A stretch of 64,000 nucleotides of DNA from Alcaligenes aquatilis (GCF_003076515.1 NZ_CP022390.1:1302001-1366000), one strand, 5' to 3'. Shown: positions 16,780 through 25,656, counted from the stretch's first letter. Made by a program: numbers and translations. Notes: generated by a model from the sequence alone, not told the origin.

Positions 16780-18136
16780 GAAACACCTCACTATCGGGTT
16801 CTGCCCATTGCGACCAGGCTCCTTGTCCTGCCCCCTTTGAAGTGACGCGCACAGGCGTGTTCAAGCGTGGAGCGTCAGGAAAAGTCTGGTCCAGCCACTG
16901 GGCAGCATTCGCCTGCCGAGCCAACAAATCCGGATGTTCTGCCGCCACCAATGTCGGGGTCACAAAGACCGCCAGTTCCGTCTCCTGCCGGGCAAAGCGT
17001 TCGGAACGAAACAAGGCACCCAGCACTGGCAAACTGGCCAGCCCCGGCAAGCGATCCACATGCCGGGACTCTTCACGTGAAATAAATCCTGCCAGCACCA
17101 AGGTCTGCCCGGAACGCACGTTGAACTCGGTTGAAGCTCGTCGGGTTTTCAACGACGGCCCGGCAGGTTGGGACAAGCTGGCATCCACAGAGCTGACTTC
17201 GACCTCAATCTGCGAGCGCACCAAGCCACCACGCTCGACCCTCGGCACGATACGCAGAGATACACCATAAGGCTTGAAGCTGGTCTTGCTGTTTCCCTTG
17301 TCATCCGTGGTGGTGTAAGGCAGCTCGCCCCCAGCCAGAAACTCGGCTTGCGAACCACTACGCGCCAGAAGCTGCGGCTGCGCCAGAACCACCGCATGCC
17401 CTTCCTGCGCCATGGCTTGAACGCGAGCAGACATCAAGGCGCCAATGCCAAAGAACGCCGCCCCCTGCTTGGCAGGGAATGCCAAAGGCAGGACCGCTTC
17501 ACCCGGCCTATCCAGAAACTGATGGGTGGCCGCATCCCAGGCACCTCCCATACTCAAACCACCCTGTGAGCTGCCATCCCAGCGCACGCCCAGCTCCCGC
17601 AGGCTGTTGCGCGGCACCTCGACCACCTGAACGTCCAACAAGACCATTGGCTCCCAACCGTCCTGCTGCGTAAAATCCAGTAATTGAGGGTGCTCCTGGC
17701 TTAACGCCTGAATGCGTTGCTTGTCCTGATCGCTTAAGCCCTCTCCTTCCAGCACCAGCTTTCCGCCCAATTCGCTGACACGTAGCTCGGGAATGCGTTC
17801 TAGCAAACTTCGTAGCTCCGCCAAGGTTTGTCTCTGGTTTTCGGGTGACACCTCAACGTGGTAGGACTGACTTTGCCCGGAATGGGACCACACTTGCACC
17901 ACAGTGCTCCCGGTCTTGCGCGCAAACAAAATAAGCTCGCCCGATTCTGTAGTGACGGCGTGAACAATGTCACCGTCCCCCACCGCTACCCGCTCAACCT
18001 GTGTGTCGGGCAGCACCATCAACTCACCCACTTGCAACCCCAAGCCCTGAGCCTGACTTTGCAAGCTTGCGCCAAACAGGGCTCCGAACAACAAGCTCAC
18101 AACTGCCCACCTGGGCCAATAGCGATTTCTATTCAT
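16766..18136 (-). CDS. cpaC: Tad pilus outer-membrane secretin RcpA/CpaC
   Basis: 456 residues with a signal peptide (MNRNRYWPRWAVVSLLFGA, cleaved near SQAQG). The N-terminal pilus-secretin domain (VGELMVLPDTQVERVAVGDG) and the BON-like segment lead to the secretin core: VVLAQPQLLARSGSQAEFLAGGELP, PYGVSLRIVPRV and the C-terminal VLAGFISREESRHVDRLPGL. It forms the outer-membrane channel of the pilus. An in-frame extension to 18361 lies wholly inside cpaB and lacks a signal peptide. The start overlaps the cpaB stop by 8 bp. Confidence 0.92.
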   Translation of the reverse strand: MNRNRYWPRWAVVSLLFGALFGASLQSQAQGLGLQVGELMVLPDTQVERVAVGDGDIVHAVTTESGELILFARKTGSTVVQVWSHSGQSQSYHVEVSPENQRQTLAELRSLLERIPELRVSELGGKLVLEGEGLSDQDKQRIQALSQEHPQLLDFTQQDGWEPMVLLDVQVVEVPRNSLRELGVRWDGSSQGGLSMGGAWDAATHQFLDRPGEAVLPLAFPAKQGAAFFGIGALMSARVQAMAQEGHAVVLAQPQLLARSGSQAEFLAGGELPYTTTDDKGNSKTSFKPYGVSLRIVPRVERGGLVRSQIEVEVSSVDASLSQPAGPSLKTRRASTEFNVRSGQTLVLAGFISREESRHVDRLPGLASLPVLGALFRSERFARQETELAVFVTPTLVAAEHPDLLARQANAAQWLDQTFPDAPRLNTPVRVTSKGAGQGAWSQWAEPDSEVFRVEP

Positions 18137-19013
18137 GGTGCTGCCCCACAGAAAAACTGTCCGGCATATCCAGCCAACCCAGGCGCTCCACCTCAGCCTG
18201 TCCAAGTTGCCCTGCCGGTCTGTTACCGTACAAAACCTGTACATGCTGTTTGGGCCTTGCACCCGGCCCCAGCCCCAAAATATCGGCCAGCTCACCGCGC
18301 ACGGCAGCCTGATGGGGCGTGTGATCATCCGGATTGCGCAGCAAGGCACTGATACGTCCATGTTGTCTGGCCGCCAGCAACTTCAAGGCATCGTCCGGAC
18401 CCACATCCAAGGTCAAGGTGTTGTAGGCATCCTTATCCAATCGGGCCGTGGCCGAACCTTCACCCGACTTTTGTCCTGTTGCCAAAACAAGAACAGACTG
18501 CAACAACGGCGCCGTAACCCGCCGTTGCCTGTCATCAAAGCTGACATAGATATCAATCAAGTCTCCCGGTCGAATCAAACCCGACACCGAACTGATCGCA
18601 TCCACCGGTACAGTCAATGCACGCCTGCCAGATAACAGTTGCTGTGAAAACGGGCTACTGACTTCCTGCACGTGCGCCTTACTGATCAAGTCACCTGCTC
18701 GCAAAGGCTGGCTCAGCACTTGCCCTACTAGATTCTCAAACTGCGCCACATCCCAACTATCACTAGGCACCAGTTCTGCAGGAAAGGCACGGGCGGCCAG
18801 ATGCTCCGCTTGCAGCACGGTCCCCGCCGCCAGGCTGGACGCGGCCACCACCCGATCCAACTGGACACGATGCGCCGCCTGTTGCAACGCTTTTTCCTGC
18901 CGGTCCAGATAACGACTACTGGTCCCGGCTGCCATCAAACCAGCCAACAAGGCCAAGAGGCCAAAGCCTGCGCTGGGATGACGACATAGCCACAAGAACT
19001 TTGCTCGCATCAT
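18129..19013 (-). CDS. cpaB: Tad pilus periplasmic protein RcpC/CpaB (SAF domain)
   Basis: 294 residues. One N-terminal membrane anchor (about 14-31), then a SAF domain (VVAASSLAAGTVLQAEHLAARAFP; QVLSQPLRAGDLISKAHV) and the CpaB core RALTVPVDAISSVSGLIRPGDLIDIYVSF. CpaB links the inner-membrane platform to the secretin and may bind peptidoglycan. AAGGAGGT precedes the first of two adjacent ATGs, the strongest ribosome-binding site of the operon. Fourth gene from the promoter-distal half; overlaps the upstream gene by 4 bp. Confidence 0.88.
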   Translation of the reverse strand: MMRAKFLWLCRHPSAGFGLLALLAGLMAAGTSSRYLDRQEKALQQAAHRVQLDRVVAASSLAAGTVLQAEHLAARAFPAELVPSDSWDVAQFENLVGQVLSQPLRAGDLISKAHVQEVSSPFSQQLLSGRRALTVPVDAISSVSGLIRPGDLIDIYVSFDDRQRRVTAPLLQSVLVLATGQKSGEGSATARLDKDAYNTLTLDVGPDDALKLLAARQHGRISALLRNPDDHTPHQAAVRGELADILGLGPGARPKQHVQVLYGNRPAGQLGQAEVERLGWLDMPDSFSVGQHHE

Positions 19014-19633
19014 GAGACCTCCTTTTCACAGGCACGGCAGATCAAGAGCAAGTAATCTTGCTGCTCATGCTCCAGTTCCATCACATCCAGCTCGGCTGGA
19101 CCTTTGCGCCAGTAACGCTCACCCGCCTGCGCTCCCCAATCTTTGCGACGCAAGTCGGCTTGCCATCCAGGTTCGGCCACCAGCAGCCAGCTTTGCACTT
19201 GCCCTGGCTGTTCGTGCTGCCACAAGACAGCACCGCCAATGGGTGGTGCTGCAGACAAAAGAGGTGGCGGGGCAAACGCCTGAGCGTTTTCAGAAACACT
19301 TAACAAACCCGACAAGACGGGGGTTTGTATATCCTCCAGCCACAAAACGCAGTTCTTGCCCTGTTTGGCACGCAGGAACACCCATTGCCCCTCCGTTCTG
19401 ATTGCTCCGTAATGCACACCACAGAATGGCTCTAGATGAGAAGCCAAGGTCTGCGCATCCAGGCTAGTTTTCAGCCCCCAGCTATACACGGGCCCAACAG
19501 CAGTCTGTGCCGCCTGCATTTGATTCCACTGAATCCGGGGATCCTGTATAGGCCCCGTCAAAGCCTGCGTTTTGGCCGGCACAGGGCTGAACATCAACAA
19601 AAACAGCAAGAGCAAGGCAAGCAGTTGTCTCAT
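19010..19633 (-). CDS. Exported protein of unknown function in the Tad operon
   Basis: 207 residues with a signal peptide (MRQLLALLLLFLLMFSPVPA, cleaved near AKTQA). The mature part contains cysteines in FCGVHYG, GKNCVLWL and LLICRACEKE, so disulfides are possible, and several Trp-rich strands (WQADLRRKDWGAQAGERYW). I recognise no family. Its place between the TadE-like gene and cpaB, with 4-bp overlaps on both sides, implies a role in pilus assembly in the periplasm, perhaps as the missing RcpB-type or TadD-type partner, though it shows no TPR or lipobox. The start overlaps the preceding stop; an upstream extension to 19675 is unlikely. Confidence 0.6.
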   Translation of the reverse strand: MRQLLALLLLFLLMFSPVPAKTQALTGPIQDPRIQWNQMQAAQTAVGPVYSWGLKTSLDAQTLASHLEPFCGVHYGAIRTEGQWVFLRAKQGKNCVLWLEDIQTPVLSGLLSVSENAQAFAPPPLLSAAPPIGGAVLWQHEQPGQVQSWLLVAEPGWQADLRRKDWGAQAGERYWRKGPAELDVMELEHEQQDYLLLICRACEKEVS

Positions 19634-20232
19634 GGCTGCTCCTTGGGGCCATGATCTGGCACGTAGCCCTGCCACCGACTCAACCAGTCCACATCAGCTT
19701 GCGCCCGTCCCCAGGCCGCGTCCATAGGCCCTGCATGTCGTATCGTTTCTCTGGCAGCGGGTCTGCTCGATCCCACTGCCTCACCCCAAGCAGTCGTACT
19801 GTTTTCCAAACGCTGACGAGTCTGCTGTGTACTGACCGCCTGCCCCGCAGCCGCCCACAAGTGAGATTGGCGCTGCAATTGCGTCTTGGTCCTCAACGCC
19901 TCCAGCCAGCGCGGCCACGGAATGGAAACGCGCGACTGTGCCGTCCAAAATCCGCTACGCAGACTCAAAAGCTCCCATTGCAAGGACTGGGCTGTCGCTA
20001 TCGGGGATGCCAAAAATCGGGCAGGTGCCGTCTCGTGAGCAGGACTGCTTCCAACTGAAACCGGCTTGCCATGAGCGTCATGCATAAACAGGCTCAAATG
20101 CGTGCTGTGCTGCATTTGCTGCAAGCGATACTGCTGCTGCATCAGCCAACGCCCCGCCATCACCATCAAGCCCAACACCACACCCAGCAAACAAGCCTCG
20201 ATCAGCGCCATCCCTTTTTGTCGCTTACTCAT
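19630..20232 (-). CDS. TadE-like pseudopilin of the Tad operon
   Basis: 200 residues. The N-terminus MSKRQKG followed by MALIEACLLGVVLGLMVMAG has the class III prepilin pattern: a cleavage glycine, Glu at mature position 5 and a long hydrophobic helix, as in TadE/TadF pseudopilins. The rest is polar, Gln/Arg/Trp-rich and unlike the usual TadE or TadF C-terminus. It probably primes or caps the Flp pilus and needs a prepilin peptidase that is not encoded in the window. Overlaps both neighbours by 4 bp. Confidence 0.65.
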   Translation of the reverse strand: MSKRQKGMALIEACLLGVVLGLMVMAGRWLMQQQYRLQQMQHSTHLSLFMHDAHGKPVSVGSSPAHETAPARFLASPIATAQSLQWELLSLRSGFWTAQSRVSIPWPRWLEALRTKTQLQRQSHLWAAAGQAVSTQQTRQRLENSTTAWGEAVGSSRPAARETIRHAGPMDAAWGRAQADVDWLSRWQGYVPDHGPKEQP

Positions 20233-21491
20233 GATTGGCGCCCCCCTGGATCCATCAACCGTGCCTGCCAGAAAGGCAGGAACAGACTGGGATTGGGGCT
20301 CACCCCAGAATCTGCGCTATCCGGTGGCCAGGAGAAAAACGATTGAGCCGCCGCCCGTGTATGAACGGTCTGACCCAAATGGCCTTGGGCCTGCAAGGTC
20401 AGCACCAGATCGGGGCCAGCGCTGTGCTCTGAATCTGACAAAGCGTACCCATCTACCCACGGCCTTTGACTCCAGGGCCTGGCATCGCGTCGTGCCCAGG
20501 ATTGCGCCACCGTATTGCCTTGAGCAGATAGCAAAGAGCCATTGCCCTGCTCCAGCGCCCACTTCCAGAAGCTCTGCCCAGAAAAGTCATCCGGTGCATC
20601 AATCCCGGACGCATGCGCAGGTGTTTGCAAGGCCCACGCCATAGCATATTCCCGGAAGTAACAGCCTATCCAACGGTTGGAACGCACCATATGCATGGAT
20701 TGCGTATCGTTGGAATGCCAGCGACCCGAACGATCAAATTCGGTACGACCTGCGCGACGCAAACGATGCCGCCACAAGGGACAACGCCGATCCACACCGG
20801 GATAAGAGCGAGCCTCGTAATCCCGAGGGGCCAGAAAGCCATACAAGGACACCAAATGCGTCAAACCCGGCTGCCACTGTGTTTGCCCGGATTGTGGTGA
20901 CAGGAACTGCGGCCAATCGTCCTTCTCAAGCTGCCAGCGAATTGCTTGGGCGGGCCAGTCTGGCAAGCTGCCATCCAAGGTCGCCTGAATAATGGCCTGT
21001 CGGCGCTGCGGCAAACCCGCTACCAACTGCTGTTGGGCCTGCGCCAGAACTTGATGAATCAAACGCTGATGGGCTTGAAAAGCCTGTTCCAAGGCCTGCT
21101 GATTGTCCCCGGCAGAACGCGCCTGGGTATACGCCAGGCCATGAGCAGGGCCAAACATCATGGCGACTAAATGCGCAGGTGGATTCGCCCGACGCGCTTG
21201 CCCGGACTGGGTCTGCGCCGCCCTGTCCCACGTTGCCAAGGTCAATAAATGCCCCAAAGCCAGTTGATGCCCCAACTGCGCCCGGTTGATATAAGACAGC
21301 AGATTCAAGGTACGCGCCTGCTCGGTGGCGGCACCATAGGCCGCCGCATCCAGCACCAAGGACAAGCGCCCTTGCTGCTCGGCAATCTGGTTCACATGAA
21401 AGTAGCCGCCCCAGGCGATAGACAGGAGCGCCAGCGCGATCAGCCCCCAGGCCAGCGCCGCCCCCTCTTGTGGATAGTCGGGCTGCCTCAT
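20229..21491 (-). CDS. TadG-like pilus assembly protein
   Basis: 420 residues. After a short basic/polar start comes one membrane helix (EGAALAWGLIALALLSIAW) and then a large extracytoplasmic region with DAAAYGAATEQARTLNLLSYINRAQLGHQ, the pattern of the Tad_N/TadG-like family. Six or so cysteines occur in the C-terminal half. Expected role: minor envelope component anchoring the pilus. An in-frame extension to 21758 runs through the flp gene and is a frame artefact; the ATG at 21491 overlaps the flp stop by 4 bp. Confidence 0.7.
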   Translation of the reverse strand: MRQPDYPQEGAALAWGLIALALLSIAWGGYFHVNQIAEQQGRLSLVLDAAAYGAATEQARTLNLLSYINRAQLGHQLALGHLLTLATWDRAAQTQSGQARRANPPAHLVAMMFGPAHGLAYTQARSAGDNQQALEQAFQAHQRLIHQVLAQAQQQLVAGLPQRRQAIIQATLDGSLPDWPAQAIRWQLEKDDWPQFLSPQSGQTQWQPGLTHLVSLYGFLAPRDYEARSYPGVDRRCPLWRHRLRRAGRTEFDRSGRWHSNDTQSMHMVRSNRWIGCYFREYAMAWALQTPAHASGIDAPDDFSGQSFWKWALEQGNGSLLSAQGNTVAQSWARRDARPWSQRPWVDGYALSDSEHSAGPDLVLTLQAQGHLGQTVHTRAAAQSFFSWPPDSADSGVSPNPSLFLPFWQARLMDPGGRQS

Positions 21492-21745
21492 TGCGCATTG
21501 CCCGTAAAAGATTTCAGGCTCTTGGCGCTGCCTTGAGCGGCCGCAGCAGAAGCGGCTGATTGCGCTTGTTGTGTCTGCTCGGAGCCATCCTCGCCCGCCA
21601 ATTCCTTGGCCATGGCCGCAGTCTGGTTGCGAATCACCTGACCAAAGGACTGGTACACCGCAATGGCCGCCACAGCGACCAAAGCCACAATAATTAAATA
21701 CTCGACCATACCCTGGCCGCGCTGCCGCCTGATGACCTGTCTCAT
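21488..21745 (-). CDS. flp: Flp-type IVb major pilin
   Basis: 85 residues, first gene of the Tad operon. RRQRG then QGMVEYLIIVALVAVAAIAV is the Flp signature: cleavage after Gly gives mature Q1-G2-M3-V4-E5-Y6, with the conserved Glu5-Tyr6 and a hydrophobic helix. The C-terminal half is Ala/Gln/Ser-rich (EQTQQAQSAASAAAAQGSA) and longer than in minimal Flp pilins. GGGAGA lies 6 nt before the ATG. The operon promoter should be in 21746-21878; no clear consensus hexamers were seen. Confidence 0.88.
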   Translation of the reverse strand: MRQVIRRQRGQGMVEYLIIVALVAVAAIAVYQSFGQVIRNQTAAMAKELAGEDGSEQTQQAQSAASAAAAQGSAKSLKSFTGNAQ

Positions 21746-21805
21746 TGGAATCTCCCAAAAGTCAGTTCACAGTCTGCCCCTTGTCAGCGAGCCAGAATAT
21801 TCGCA

Positions 21806-21834
21806 AAAGCCGAGCCGGATGGGCTTGTCCGGCT
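21806..21834 (-). terminator. Weak terminator-like hairpin after the YncE-like gene
   Basis: On the minus strand AGCCGGA and TCCGGCT (21828-21834 and 21813-21819) form a 7-bp stem with an 8-nt loop, followed by CGGCTTTTG. It is 44 bp past the YncE-like stop and would separate the iron island from the flp promoter. The T-run is short, so termination may be weak. Confidence 0.4.
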
Positions 21835-21878
21835 ACGGTCTATGCGGCTACTTCATATAACACTTGGCACTGTCAGCG

Positions 21879-23009
21879 TCACAAAGCTTGCAGGTCAATA
21901 CGAGCCACCTGGTCAATGGGCTCCGGCTCCCCTTTTTTTGCAAATGGCCGCTTTACACTGACATAAAGCTGCTGACCGTCAGGCGTCACAGAAATCGTGT
22001 TGGGATGCACTGGCAGCGTAATAGTCTGTTTGATGGCATAGCTGCTAGCGTCGATGACACTCAGCGTTCCACTGCCTCGGCTGGCTACATACACTTCATT
22101 GCGAATCGGGTTATAGCGTATCCCCACCGGCATGTATCCCGTGGGGATTTTGTGCAGAATGGCACCCGTTTTCAGGTCAAACACCAAGGTGCCTTCACTA
22201 TTATTCAGTTGATTGGCAAACAAGCGTTCACTCTTGCTATCCAAGGCCGTATTGACCAGAAAACGTCGCCTGATATCGCTAGGCGACAGCTTCTCCGCGA
22301 TGCGGTTTTCACCAACCAGTTCCCAACTTTGCGTGTCGAACACTGCATAGGCAGCCGTGCCACTGGCCAGCAATTTATGGTTCGCTGCATCCAGGGTCAA
22401 ACCTGCCGTGGGCGCTTCAAGGTCGCGCAGAATACGGTTTGTCGAGAAGGTCTTGCCGTCAATAACCCAGATAAAACCAAGATCTGTCACACCACTGACG
22501 ATGACCTGATTAGCAGCTTCATCCACCACGATCTGGCGTGTATGCACCGGCTCGCCCTTGGCATCTTTGACGCCATGATGCAAGGTTCCCTTGAGCGTAC
22601 CCGTTGACGCATCAACAGCTGAAACAGCGCCATCCCGGGTATGACCGGCATAGAGCGTGTTGGTACGCGCATCCAAGGTCAGAGCAAATGGCTTGAATGG
22701 CAGATCAATCTTTTTCTGTACGGCCAGGCTGACTGGATCCAGCTGATAAATCGAGCCACCTCCCTTGCTGGTGAATTCCTCCGTACTTGCCACAAACACG
22801 GCCTTGGAGGCCGGGCTGTACACCAGCTCGTAAATGCCCGGCGCAACTTCCCGTTGCAGGACGGCCTCTGACACCGGAGTAGATACGGCAGCAGTCGCCG
22901 CTACTGGCGTGGGTGCCGCATGAGACACGCCAGTCAGCAAAAACAAGGGCAGCGCGGCTGCAAGAACGGAACGCTTGCTGCGCGTTAAATAAGTAAATTT
23001 CTTGGACAT
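21879..23009 (-). CDS. Exported YncE-like beta-propeller protein
   Basis: 376 residues with a signal peptide (SVLAAALPLFLLTGVSHAA). The mature part is a run of beta-propeller repeats of the YVTN/YncE type, for example LTLDARTNTLYAGHTRDGAV, IRYNPIRNEVYVASRGSGTL and ISVTPDGQQLYVSV. E. coli yncE lies next to the TonB-dependent receptor gene yncD, and the same pairing is seen here: it follows the receptor by 59 bp on the same strand. Likely an iron-regulated periplasmic accessory of the receptor; biochemical function unknown. AAAGG precedes the ATG at 23009; a frame extension to 23066 is possible but gives a poorer signal peptide. Confidence 0.85.
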   Translation of the reverse strand: MSKKFTYLTRSKRSVLAAALPLFLLTGVSHAAPTPVAATAAVSTPVSEAVLQREVAPGIYELVYSPASKAVFVASTEEFTSKGGGSIYQLDPVSLAVQKKIDLPFKPFALTLDARTNTLYAGHTRDGAVSAVDASTGTLKGTLHHGVKDAKGEPVHTRQIVVDEAANQVIVSGVTDLGFIWVIDGKTFSTNRILRDLEAPTAGLTLDAANHKLLASGTAAYAVFDTQSWELVGENRIAEKLSPSDIRRRFLVNTALDSKSERLFANQLNNSEGTLVFDLKTGAILHKIPTGYMPVGIRYNPIRNEVYVASRGSGTLSVIDASSYAIKQTITLPVHPNTISVTPDGQQLYVSVKRPFAKKGEPEPIDQVARIDLQAL

Positions 23010-23068
23010 ACAAACCTTTTTGAAAACACCCCTGGCGGAAACGGCCAGGAAAAATGACAGATGCAAAC

Positions 23069-25486
23069 TCAGAACCGATGACTGACCGTCAGCAAGACCT
23101 GGCGAGGTTTGCCCAGGTAATTGCCGGTGCTAATGCTGGAGCCGATCTTTGAGTAGTACTGCTTGTTGCTCAGGTTATCGATATTCAACTGCACGGATGT
23201 ATTGCGGTTGAAGTCGTATCTGGCCAAGAGATCCACAATGGCGTAGCCAGGCTGCTCGATACGGAAATTTGACCCCTTGTAGAACACCTTGCTTTGCCAG
23301 CGCACGCCGCCACCCAGGGTCAGGCCATCCAAGGCGCCACCCAGTCGGTATGTACTGAAAATTTTCACCATATTTTCTGGACTGCTTCGTTCGTTATACA
23401 ACTCACCCTTTCTGGTTCCCGAAGCATATTCAGAGCGTGCGTAGGTATAGCCTGCACTGACGTTCCAGCGATCGGTCACGGCACCGGCCACCTCAAGTTC
23501 CACGCCACGCGTACGCACCTTCTCTGCCGCCTCATAGCAATACAGCACAGCGGGATTGCAGTAGGTCACACCGGCTACCTGCGTGGGTAGATTCAATTGC
23601 TCCAGCTGAAACAGCGCGATCGATGCATTCAGGCGCTTGTCCAGAAACTCGCCCTTCAGGCCCAGCTCATTATTCGTCCCCTTGACCGGGTCCAGCAAGG
23701 AGCCATTAATGTCGTAATAACTTTGCGGCTTGAAAATACCGGTGTGGCTTGCATAGACCGAATAGGTGTCATTCAAGTCATAAACCAGGCCGACATAGGG
23801 CACAAACTCGGCATCCGCCGAATAGTCCGTTTTATAGTATTGCGACTTGGACTTGAACCAGCTCACACGACCACCCAGTATGAGTTTCAATGGGTCCGCG
23901 ATATCAAAGCGTGCAGAGGCATAGAGTCCCAGTTCTTCCTTGTTCTCATCTACATAGTAGGGATTCAGACCAAAGGTCGGCTTGGCCTGCGAGGTGGGAC
24001 TCCAGTTCTCCGGATCAAGCGGAATGTTGGCGGCGGAACTGCCATCCACCCGCTCATTTTCCTTGTTGGCATTGATCCCGATAGAAAAATCATGATCACG
24101 CCCGAACAGCGTCAAGGGACCATTTGCATTGACGTTGAACGCGTAATGCTTGTCACGCATATCCACGCTTTGAGTAAATTTGCGCAGTGCGCCGCCGGTA
24201 TACCAGGGGTAGCTCGCAACGTAATCGGACTCGGCCCACGCCGCGCGAGTCAGGGCTTTCATGACCCAACCGTTGTCAAACCGATGCTCCAGGTCTGCAT
24301 ACAGCGTTGTCTGACGGCGATCCAGATACTCCCAGTCGCTGCCCAGAAAATCATGAGGCGACAAATCGTAAAACGAGCCATCTGCACGGGTCGGAAATCC
24401 TCCCCAGCTATAACCGTCGTTATGTTGCCGCTGCCGTGACAAACCCAGGCTCAGGGTGGTGGCGGGCGTAAGGTCCACGTCCACCACGCCATAGAACAGT
24501 TGTTCCTTCTGGCGGTTGTAGTCCCGGTAAAGTTTGCCACCTCCGGCCACAATGACCGCACGGCCACGCACAGTGCCGGACTCATTGAGCGCATTGGACA
24601 GATCCACCACGCCACGCGCGTTCTCCCATGATGAGGCCGTCACGCGGGCCGAATACTGAGGTGTCGAAGTCGGTCTTTTGCGGATCAGATTCACGGATGC
24701 CGACGGGTTGCCAGACCCTTCCAGCAAGCCCGTGGCCCCCCGCACAATCTCCACCCGGTCATACATGGCCAAATCATCATCGGCCAGAATATCGCGCGAA
24801 TAGCTTTGAGTGGACGTCGTGATGCCGTCGTACTGAATATTGGAAATGCTGTGACCACGCGCCAGATACTCCCAGCGCGAATCGCCATTGCCTTGCACGG
24901 CCACAATCCCCGGCGCATCACGCAAGGACTCATCCAGAGCACGGTAATTCTTGTCCTCGATTTTTTGATGCGTAATGACGGTCATCGACTGCGGTGTTTC
25001 ACGCAGCGAGAGCTCCAGTCCGCTGGCCGATGTCGACGGCCCCATCGCGACATAGGAGCCACTCCCTTCTGTGGCCAGGCCCGTATTGGCCGTGACCGTG
25101 ATCGGAGCCAATTGCGTGGTGTCATCACGACTGGAACGGGTCAAGGAAACTGTTCTCCCCCTCCAACTGGCCTGCACTCCTGTTCCCTTCAGCAAACTTT
25201 GCATGGCTTGCTGCGGCGTCATGCGCCCACTAACAGGCGCTGCCTGCAAGCCACTGACGGTATCGGGCAAATAATAGATTTGAATATCTGCCTGCTGGCC
25301 CAACTCAAGCAGAGCCTGATTCAGGGACTGAGCAGGAATGGAAATAGACAAGGCAGGCACATCCTGCGCGATCACTGGCTCCAGCGGGCTGAGCGACAAG
25401 GCCAGTGCCAATACGCTGAGCCCGACACCCTGGACCGGACGCAAGGCAAAAAGAAGCCATCGTTTATTTGTGTTCTGTGGATACAC
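23069..25486 (-). CDS. TonB-dependent ferric-siderophore receptor with STN signalling domain
   Basis: 805 residues from a GTG at 25486. The signal peptide ends near PVIAQD, followed by an STN domain (LSISIPAQSLNQALLELGQQ; MTPQQAMQSLLKGTGV), the TonB-box region, a plug (ETPQSMTVITHQKIEDKN; VEIVRGATGLLEGSGNPSA) and a 22-strand barrel ending in ...VSHRF with the C-terminal Phe. STN domains of FpvA/FecA-type receptors contact FecR to signal ligand binding, matching the fecI/fecR genes upstream. The start is uncertain: no ATG is in place, and the frame runs to a TTG at 25546. The leader holds a Fur-box-like site and a perfect palindrome (25530-25543). The siderophore is unknown; FoxA/FpvA-like binding is likely. 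Confidence 0.9.
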   Translation of the reverse strand: MYPQNTNKRWLLFALRPVQGVGLSVLALALSLSPLEPVIAQDVPALSISIPAQSLNQALLELGQQADIQIYYLPDTVSGLQAAPVSGRMTPQQAMQSLLKGTGVQASWRGRTVSLTRSSRDDTTQLAPITVTANTGLATEGSGSYVAMGPSTSASGLELSLRETPQSMTVITHQKIEDKNYRALDESLRDAPGIVAVQGNGDSRWEYLARGHSISNIQYDGITTSTQSYSRDILADDDLAMYDRVEIVRGATGLLEGSGNPSASVNLIRKRPTSTPQYSARVTASSWENARGVVDLSNALNESGTVRGRAVIVAGGGKLYRDYNRQKEQLFYGVVDVDLTPATTLSLGLSRQRQHNDGYSWGGFPTRADGSFYDLSPHDFLGSDWEYLDRRQTTLYADLEHRFDNGWVMKALTRAAWAESDYVASYPWYTGGALRKFTQSVDMRDKHYAFNVNANGPLTLFGRDHDFSIGINANKENERVDGSSAANIPLDPENWSPTSQAKPTFGLNPYYVDENKEELGLYASARFDIADPLKLILGGRVSWFKSKSQYYKTDYSADAEFVPYVGLVYDLNDTYSVYASHTGIFKPQSYYDINGSLLDPVKGTNNELGLKGEFLDKRLNASIALFQLEQLNLPTQVAGVTYCNPAVLYCYEAAEKVRTRGVELEVAGAVTDRWNVSAGYTYARSEYASGTRKGELYNERSSPENMVKIFSTYRLGGALDGLTLGGGVRWQSKVFYKGSNFRIEQPGYAIVDLLARYDFNRNTSVQLNIDNLSNKQYYSKIGSSISTGNYLGKPRQVLLTVSHRF

Positions 25487-25602
25487 CGTAGTACTCGTTA
25501 TAAGGAAAGCGACGCACAAAGCGACAAGCCCTTTGGCCAAAGGCAATCAGGGACACAAAACTGTCCCTTCCCTCATAAGAGTCAATCAGGAGCACACCCC
25601 GT

Positions 25603-25615
25603 AACGATTCTCGTT
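25603..25615 (-). promoter_or_regulatory. Fur-box-like site upstream of the TonB receptor
   Basis: AACGATTCTCGTT, an inverted repeat with 5-bp arms. It shares ACGATTCTC plus RTT with the stronger site upstream of fecI (27272-27290), the core of many betaproteobacterial and pseudomonad Fur boxes. It lies between fecR and the receptor, so the receptor probably has its own iron-repressed promoter besides sigma-factor control. Confidence 0.5.
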
Positions 25616-25656
25616 CTTAAATTGAAAGAAATTGTATCTTTCAGAGAATATGAGGT

